Source: Novosphingobium cyanobacteriorum
GTDB taxonomy: Bacteria > Pseudomonadota > Alphaproteobacteria > Sphingomonadales > Sphingomonadaceae
NCBI RefSeq assembly: GCF_029436685.1
Contig: NZ_JAROCY010000018.1
Location: 1 to 64,000, forward strand
Length of the DNA: 64,000 bases
Direction of reading: 5' to 3'
Shown here: positions 59,961 through 64,000 of the stretch, piece by piece
Position numbering within the stretch: the stretch's first letter is position 1
Layout of the letters: each line of letters opens with the position of its first letter
Position numbers and translations under genes: made by a program
The notes under the pieces: generated by a model
Databases searched by the model: none
Seen by the model: only the letters and a program-made list of their open reading frames with translations
What the model was told of the DNA's origin: nothing

Positions 59961-61121
59961 ATGGACCTGCGGTTCACCGCCGAAGAGGAGGCGTTCCGGC
60001 AGGACGTGCGCGCCTTCATCCGTGACAATCTCGATCCGGTCACTCACCGCAAGATGGTGGAAGGCCGGATCCCCGATCGGGAAGAGATCGTCGCCTGGCA
60101 GCGCACGCTGAACAGCCGGGGCTGGGCTACTCCTTCGTGGCCGAAGTCCCATGGCGGGCCGGGCTTCACCCCGGTCGAGCGCTATATCTTCCTTGACGAA
60201 CTGCATCAGGCGCCAGCGCCCGAGCCGGTCTCGTTCAATGTTTCCATGCTTGGTCCGGTGGTCATCCAGTATGGCACGCCGGCCCAGCAGGAACGGTTCC
60301 TTGCGCCCACGGCCAATCTCGACATCTGGTGGGCGCAGGGCTTTTCCGAACCGGGCGCCGGATCGGACCTTGCCGCGCTGCGCACCTCGGCCCGGCGCGA
60401 GGGCGACCACTACGTGGTGAGCGGACACAAGATCTGGCAGGGCATGGCCCATCATGCTGACTGGATGTTCACGCTGGTGCGCACTGATCCGCAGGCGCCC
60501 AAGAAGCAGATGGGCATTTCCTTCCTGCTGATCGACCTTCGCCTGCCCGGCGTGACCATCCGTCCGATCATCACTCTCGATGAGCGGCACGAGGTGAACG
60601 AGGTGTTCCTTGACGAGGTTCGCGTCCCGGTTGACTGCCTGATCGGTGAAGAGAACAAGGGCTGGGACGTTACCAAGTTCCTGCTGTCCAACGAGCGGAC
60701 TGGGATCGCCCGGATCGGCATGACCAAGCACCTGATCCGCCGGATCAAGCGCCTGGCCAAGGGCGACAAATCGGTATTAGCCAAGACCGCCGCGCTGGAA
60801 GCGGAACTCAAGATCCTTGAGATCACGCAGCTGCGCATACTTGACGGGCAGCGCCGGTCTACCGCGGCCGATCCGCGGTCCTCCATCCTCAAGCTGAAAG
60901 GCGTGGAACTGCGCCAGGCCGCTTCGGAACTGCTGCTGTCCGTGGCAGGTCCGTCCGCCCTTGAGGTGCAGCATGACGATGCGCCGCTTTCCCTCGACGA
61001 CGCGGGCGAATGGATCGGCTCGGTCATGCCCAACTACGGCATCCTGCGCGCAGCTTCCATTTTCGGTGGGTCCAGCGAAGTCCAGAAGGGCATCCTGGCA
61101 AAGACACAGCTGGGACTTTGA
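59961..61121 (+). CDS. Acyl-CoA dehydrogenase, large-subunit type (PimC-like)
   Basis: A 386-residue acyl-CoA dehydrogenase. QGFSEPGAGSDLAALRT is the FAD/substrate strand, and HYVVSGHKIWQG is the WQG-type beta-domain motif. At the position of the classic catalytic glutamate (YEGTSQ) it reads FGGSSEVQKG, so that glutamate is glycine here. This type usually forms a heteromer with a smaller, more divergent subunit, encoded here by the next gene 6 bp away. Homology to pimeloyl-CoA dehydrogenase large subunit is by eye. Confidence 0.87.
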   Translation: MDLRFTAEEEAFRQDVRAFIRDNLDPVTHRKMVEGRIPDREEIVAWQRTLNSRGWATPSWPKSHGGPGFTPVERYIFLDELHQAPAPEPVSFNVSMLGPVVIQYGTPAQQERFLAPTANLDIWWAQGFSEPGAGSDLAALRTSARREGDHYVVSGHKIWQGMAHHADWMFTLVRTDPQAPKKQMGISFLLIDLRLPGVTIRPIITLDERHEVNEVFLDEVRVPVDCLIGEENKGWDVTKFLLSNERTGIARIGMTKHLIRRIKRLAKGDKSVLAKTAALEAELKILEITQLRILDGQRRSTAADPRSSILKLKGVELRQAASELLLSVAGPSALEVQHDDAPLSLDDAGEWIGSVMPNYGILRAASIFGGSSEVQKGILAKTQLGL

Positions 61122-61127
61122 CGAACG

Positions 61128-62225
61128 ATGGACCTGGAACTTTCCGACGACCAGCGGATGCTGAAGGACAGCGTCGACCGCCTGATTGCCGAACAGTACG
61201 ATCTTGACCAGCGCCGCGGCTACATGATCCAACCCGATGGCTGGTCGGCCGAAATGTGGAAAAGTTTTGCCGAACTGGGCCTGACCATGCTGCCCTTTTC
61301 GGAAGAGCAGGGCGGACTTGGCCTTGGCGGGGTGGAGACCATGATCGTGGCCGAGGCATTTGGCCGGGGTCTGGTGGTCGAACCCTATCTGCCCTCGATC
61401 GTACTGGCCGGCACCGCAATCAGCGAGGCCGGAACGCCGGACCAGCAGGCGGGCCTGCTGCCGGGGATCATGACGGGCGAGACCATCGCCTCACTGGTGA
61501 CCGATTCCGCCATCACCGCCCGCCGCGACGGCGGCGACTGGGTGCTGGACGGTACGGCCAAGGTCGTTCTCGGCGGCGATTGCGCCAGCCTGCTGGTCGT
61601 CCCGGCGGGTGAGGACCTGTTCGTGGTTACGAGCGATGTGGCAGGGCTGGAGTGCCGGGGCTACCGGCTGCACGGCGGCGGCACCGCGGCCGATCTTGCA
61701 ATGAACGGTGTCAAGGTGCCCGAGAAGAGCAGGTTGGGCGGCAATGGCGCAGGCGCTCGCGCGGTCGAGGCCGGGATCGCCTGGCTGGCCGGAGAGGCGC
61801 TGGGTGCGATGCAGGCGGCGCTCGATCTCACGGTCGACTATCTCAAGACCCGCGAGCAGTTTGGCAAGCCGATCGGCGTCAACCAGTCGCTGCAGCATCG
61901 CGCGGCGGAAATGCTGGTCGAAGTGGAGCAGGCCCGGTCTGCCGCAATGTATGCGGCGCTGTTGGCCGATGAGCAGGACGAACATGTCCGGGCAGCAGGC
62001 TATGCGGCCATCAAGGTTGTGATCGGCAAGGCTGGGCGGTTCATTGCGCAATATGCAGTGCAGTTGCACGGTGGTATCGGCGTCAGCGAAGAGCATCTTG
62101 TCAGCCACTATTTCCGCCGACTCACTGCAATCGGCATATTGCTCGGCGATACGGAAAGCCAGATCGCGCGACTGGCGAAACTGGGTGGCTTTACCGGTCC
62201 CGAGCCGCATTTCGCAGCCGCCTGA
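61128..62225 (+). CDS. Acyl-CoA dehydrogenase, small-subunit type (PimD-like)
   Basis: A 365-residue, shorter and more divergent acyl-CoA dehydrogenase. It retains the N-terminal helices (MDLELSDDQRMLKDSVDRLI) and the C-terminal REQFGKPIGVNQSLQHRAAE and QLHGGIGVSEEH motifs, but the beta-domain substrate strand is degenerate. The catalytic-glutamate region reads ILLGDTESQ. Together with the adjacent gene it probably forms an alpha2beta2 enzyme of the kind known for steroid and pimeloyl-type CoA esters, with one active site per heterodimer. Confidence 0.85.
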   Translation: MDLELSDDQRMLKDSVDRLIAEQYDLDQRRGYMIQPDGWSAEMWKSFAELGLTMLPFSEEQGGLGLGGVETMIVAEAFGRGLVVEPYLPSIVLAGTAISEAGTPDQQAGLLPGIMTGETIASLVTDSAITARRDGGDWVLDGTAKVVLGGDCASLLVVPAGEDLFVVTSDVAGLECRGYRLHGGGTAADLAMNGVKVPEKSRLGGNGAGARAVEAGIAWLAGEALGAMQAALDLTVDYLKTREQFGKPIGVNQSLQHRAAEMLVEVEQARSAAMYAALLADEQDEHVRAAGYAAIKVVIGKAGRFIAQYAVQLHGGIGVSEEHLVSHYFRRLTAIGILLGDTESQIARLAKLGGFTGPEPHFAAA

Positions 62226-62266
62226 CAGGGTGACCTGACCGAACCGGACGAGAGGGAGCCTGCCCG

Positions 62267-63166
62267 TTGCGCGCAATTGTCATTCCCGCTTATGGTGGTC
62301 CCGAAGTCCTGAAGCTTACCGACCTTCCAGTTCCCCAGCCGGGCGAAGGCGAGGTGCTGGTCAAGGTTGAAGCGATCGGCGTCAATCCGGCGGACGGCAA
62401 GTGGCGGGAAGGCCGCTACCAGGCCTTTGCTCCGGTGCCGATGCCGCATGTTCTGGGCTATGACGTGGCCGGAACGGTCGTTTCCGGGGAGGGCTTTGCC
62501 GCTGGTACGCGGGTCGCGGCGATGCTGCACCCTTTCACCAAGGGCGGCTATGCCGAGTTTGCCGTGGTCAGCGCGGCCAGCATTGCAACGATCCCGGACG
62601 ACATGAGCTTTGCCACGGCGGCGGCAATTCCCTGTGCCAACCTCACCGGGCTGCAACTGGTGGAGACCCGCCTGCAGCCGGCAGCGGGACAGCGCGTGCT
62701 GATCACCGGGGCGCTGGGGAACGTTGGGCGCTCAGCTCTGTTTGCGGCGGCGCGGCGCGGAGTGCACATCATCGCGGCGGTGCGGGCTGACCGGGCCGAA
62801 GAAGCCTTGGCGGCGGGGGCAGCAGAAGTAGCAGCGATCGGCGAAGACTGGACCGGAGAACCGTTCGACCACGCGATCGACACCATCGGCGGGGCGGACG
62901 TGGCGCCGCTGATGCGCCATCTCAGGCCCGGCGGACGGATCGTGACGGCATCGGACGTGCCCATCCCGGCAGACGACCTGCCCGCCACCCCGGAATTCGA
63001 CGGCGTGATTCCCGATGGCGCGCAACTGGCCGAACTGGTCAGGGCGGTCGCAAGCGGTGCGCTGCCGGTTCCGGTCGGCAAGGTCCTTCCGCTCGAGCAG
63101 GCGGCCGAGGCGCAGCAGGCCGTGGCTGCCGGAGGCAACCGGGGCAAGATCATCCTGCAGCCCTGA
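62267..63166 (+). CDS. NADPH:quinone oxidoreductase-like MDR protein (zinc-free)
   Basis: A 299-residue quinone-oxidoreductase-branch MDR protein. It starts at a TTG with a good GGGAG site, giving MRAIVIPAYGGPEVLKLTDL. There are no zinc-binding cysteine clusters; VLITGALGNVGRSALFAAAR is the nucleotide-binding loop. Such proteins reduce quinones or enoyl/enone double bonds with NADPH. It is the last gene of the operon (41 bp after the PimD-like stop) and may reduce an enoyl or enone made by the dehydrogenases. Confidence 0.88.
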   Translation: MRAIVIPAYGGPEVLKLTDLPVPQPGEGEVLVKVEAIGVNPADGKWREGRYQAFAPVPMPHVLGYDVAGTVVSGEGFAAGTRVAAMLHPFTKGGYAEFAVVSAASIATIPDDMSFATAAAIPCANLTGLQLVETRLQPAAGQRVLITGALGNVGRSALFAAARRGVHIIAAVRADRAEEALAAGAAEVAAIGEDWTGEPFDHAIDTIGGADVAPLMRHLRPGGRIVTASDVPIPADDLPATPEFDGVIPDGAQLAELVRAVASGALPVPVGKVLPLEQAAEAQQAVAAGGNRGKIILQP

Positions 63167-63183
63167 CCGGTCGGGACCGGTCA
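63164..63183. terminator. Hairpin between convergent genes
   Basis: TGACCGGT and ACCGGTCA form a perfect 8-bp stem with a CGGG tetraloop. It starts at the quinone oxidoreductase stop codon and ends 9 bp before the stop of the convergent CoA ligase, so it probably terminates both. Confidence 0.6.
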
Positions 63184-63192
63184 GGAGCCGGT

Positions 63193-64000
63193 TCAATCCG
63201 TTTCGACGAGAGCCTTAGCCGCCGCCTTCAGTTCGACGCGGCGCACCTTGCCGAGTGGGGTCTTGGGCAATTCTGCCAGGGAAACGAACCGGCGCGGGAC
63301 CTTGAAGTTGGCCATGTGCTCGCGCGACCAGCGGGTCAGCTCGACCGGATCAAGCGTGGTGCCGGGGGTGGGGACCACGAAAGCGGCGGCCACTTCGCCC
63401 ATGCGGTGATCAGGCATGCCGACGACAGACACTTCGGCAACGCCGGGAGCATTGACGAGGATGTTCTCGACCTCGGCCGGATAGACGTTGAAACCGCCGA
63501 CGATGATGATGTCCTTGAGCCGATCGACCACGCGCAGATAACCGCGTTCATCGATGATACCGACGTCACCGGTATGGAGCCAGCCTTCGGCATCGACCGC
63601 TTCGGCGGTGGCGGCAGGGTCCTCGAAATAGCCCTGCATCACGCTGAACCCGCGGAAACAGATCTCCCCTGGCTCCTCGACTCCGACCGGGGCGTTTTCC
63701 GGCGAAACGAGGCGTATCTCCCAGCCGGGGAAGGGTTTGCCAACGCGCGTGGCAAGCGTTTCGGCATCGTCGCCGAAACGGCAACTGGTGCCCATGGCGG
63801 TATTTTCGGTCAGGCCATAGCTGGTGAGGATCAGCTCGAGGCCGAGCTGGTCCTTGCACGCCTGCATCAGCGCCACCGGCAGGTTGGCCGACCCGGTGAT
63901 TCCGATGCGCAGAGACGAGATGTCGTGGGTGCTGGGCTGGTCAACCAGAGTCTGGAACAGGGCAGGCGGCCCCGGCAGCACGGATATCCGCTCGCGCTCG
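63193..64000 (-). CDS. AMP-forming acyl-CoA synthetase (partial, N-terminal part beyond the window)
   Basis: At least 269 residues of the C-terminal half of an ANL-superfamily ligase. The window starts the protein at ERERISVLPGPPALFQ; then SYGLTENTAMGTSC, the TGD and DRLKDIIIVGG motifs and a C-terminal lysine candidate in KTPLGKVRR are visible. The 5' end is cut off by the window edge, so the total length and start are unknown. It is convergent with the PimC/PimD operon and probably activates another carboxylic acid of the pathway. Confidence 0.88.
   Translation of the reverse strand, partial: ERERISVLPGPPALFQTLVDQPSTHDISSLRIGITGSANLPVALMQACKDQLGLELILTSYGLTENTAMGTSCRFGDDAETLATRVGKPFPGWEIRLVSPENAPVGVEEPGEICFRGFSVMQGYFEDPAATAEAVDAEGWLHTGDVGIIDERGYLRVVDRLKDIIIVGGFNVYPAEVENILVNAPGVAEVSVVGMPDHRMGEVAAAFVVPTPGTTLDPVELTRWSREHMANFKVPRRFVSLAELPKTPLGKVRRVELKAAAKALVETD

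Noticed and set aside
59139..60731. 530-codon minus-strand frame
   Set aside because: Antisense to the crotonase and PimC-like genes; no family features.
1..64000. CRISPR arrays, tRNA or rRNA genes
   Set aside because: No regularly spaced repeats, no cloverleaf with a CCA end and no conserved rRNA stretches were seen; only a computed search could exclude a tRNA fully.

Overview
The window reads as one continuous block of accessory catabolism and regulation genes from a GC-rich alphaproteobacterium, most likely a sphingomonad (Novosphingobium/Sphingobium-like). The basis is the dense mix of acyl-CoA dehydrogenases, crotonases, short-chain dehydrogenases, P450s, one large TonB-dependent receptor, and an IS21-type end. 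Genus level is inference. No rRNA, tRNA, CRISPR, phage or replication genes were seen.

Layout. (1) 1-274: end of an IS21-family element abutting the C-terminal stub of an AraC regulator. (2) 264-5062: operon of kinase, SDR, acyl-CoA dehydrogenase and alcohol dehydrogenase, resembling the LvaA/LvaC (ACAD10/11) route for 4-hydroxyacyl-CoA, with a divergent TetR gene and a 16-bp palindrome between them. (3) 5176-15275: a minus-strand run ending in ring-cleavage genes (flavin monooxygenase, gentisate-dioxygenase-like cupin, fumarylpyruvate-hydrolase-like FAH, FAD dehydrogenase), with crotonases, an aldo/keto reductase, an Old Yellow Enzyme and an IclR regulator. A TTTTTTGGT-N3-ACCAT box lies upstream of both the IclR gene and the FAD-dehydrogenase operon. 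(4) 15410-19664: a second minus-strand operon (PEP-mutase/isocitrate-lyase-like, alpha/beta hydrolase, SDR, GST of maleylpyruvate-isomerase type, TetR). With region 3 this gives all three gentisate lower-pathway steps. (5) 19908-30439: plus-strand genes for a CoA ligase, crotonase, SDR, racemase-like protein, P450, molybdopterin oxidoreductase, nitronate-monooxygenase-like protein, TauD dioxygenase and SDR. (6) 30523-38048: second P450, TetR, LysR, two tandem MmgE/PrpD proteins and a zinc alcohol dehydrogenase. (7) 38615-46228: TonB receptor, GntR, thiolase-fold protein with DUF35 partner, sulfotransferase and DUF1214-like protein. (8) 46230-51429: AraC regulator divergent from a LuxE-like/LuxC-like pair, followed by a 3-alpha-hydroxysteroid-dehydrogenase-like SDR and a SnoaL-like protein. 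(9) 51514-64000: alcohol dehydrogenase, crotonases, SDR, metal-dependent hydrolase, epoxide hydrolase, GntR and IclR regulators, a PimC/PimD-like acyl-CoA dehydrogenase pair, a quinone oxidoreductase and a CoA ligase cut by the window end.

How it may work together (inference). A hydrophobic, possibly alicyclic or steroid/terpenoid-like compound enters through the TonB receptor, is oxidised by P450s and dehydrogenases, activated by CoA ligases, shortened by beta-oxidation or retro-aldol chemistry, and aromatic pieces drain through a gentisate-type pathway. At least nine intact local regulators suggest several separately induced modules. The least expected parts are the LuxE/LuxC-like pair outside any lux operon, the thiolase/DUF35 pair lacking thiolase and zinc-ribbon cysteines, a racemase-like protein lacking both usual catalytic cysteines, and a perfect 36-bp palindrome between two divergent operons.
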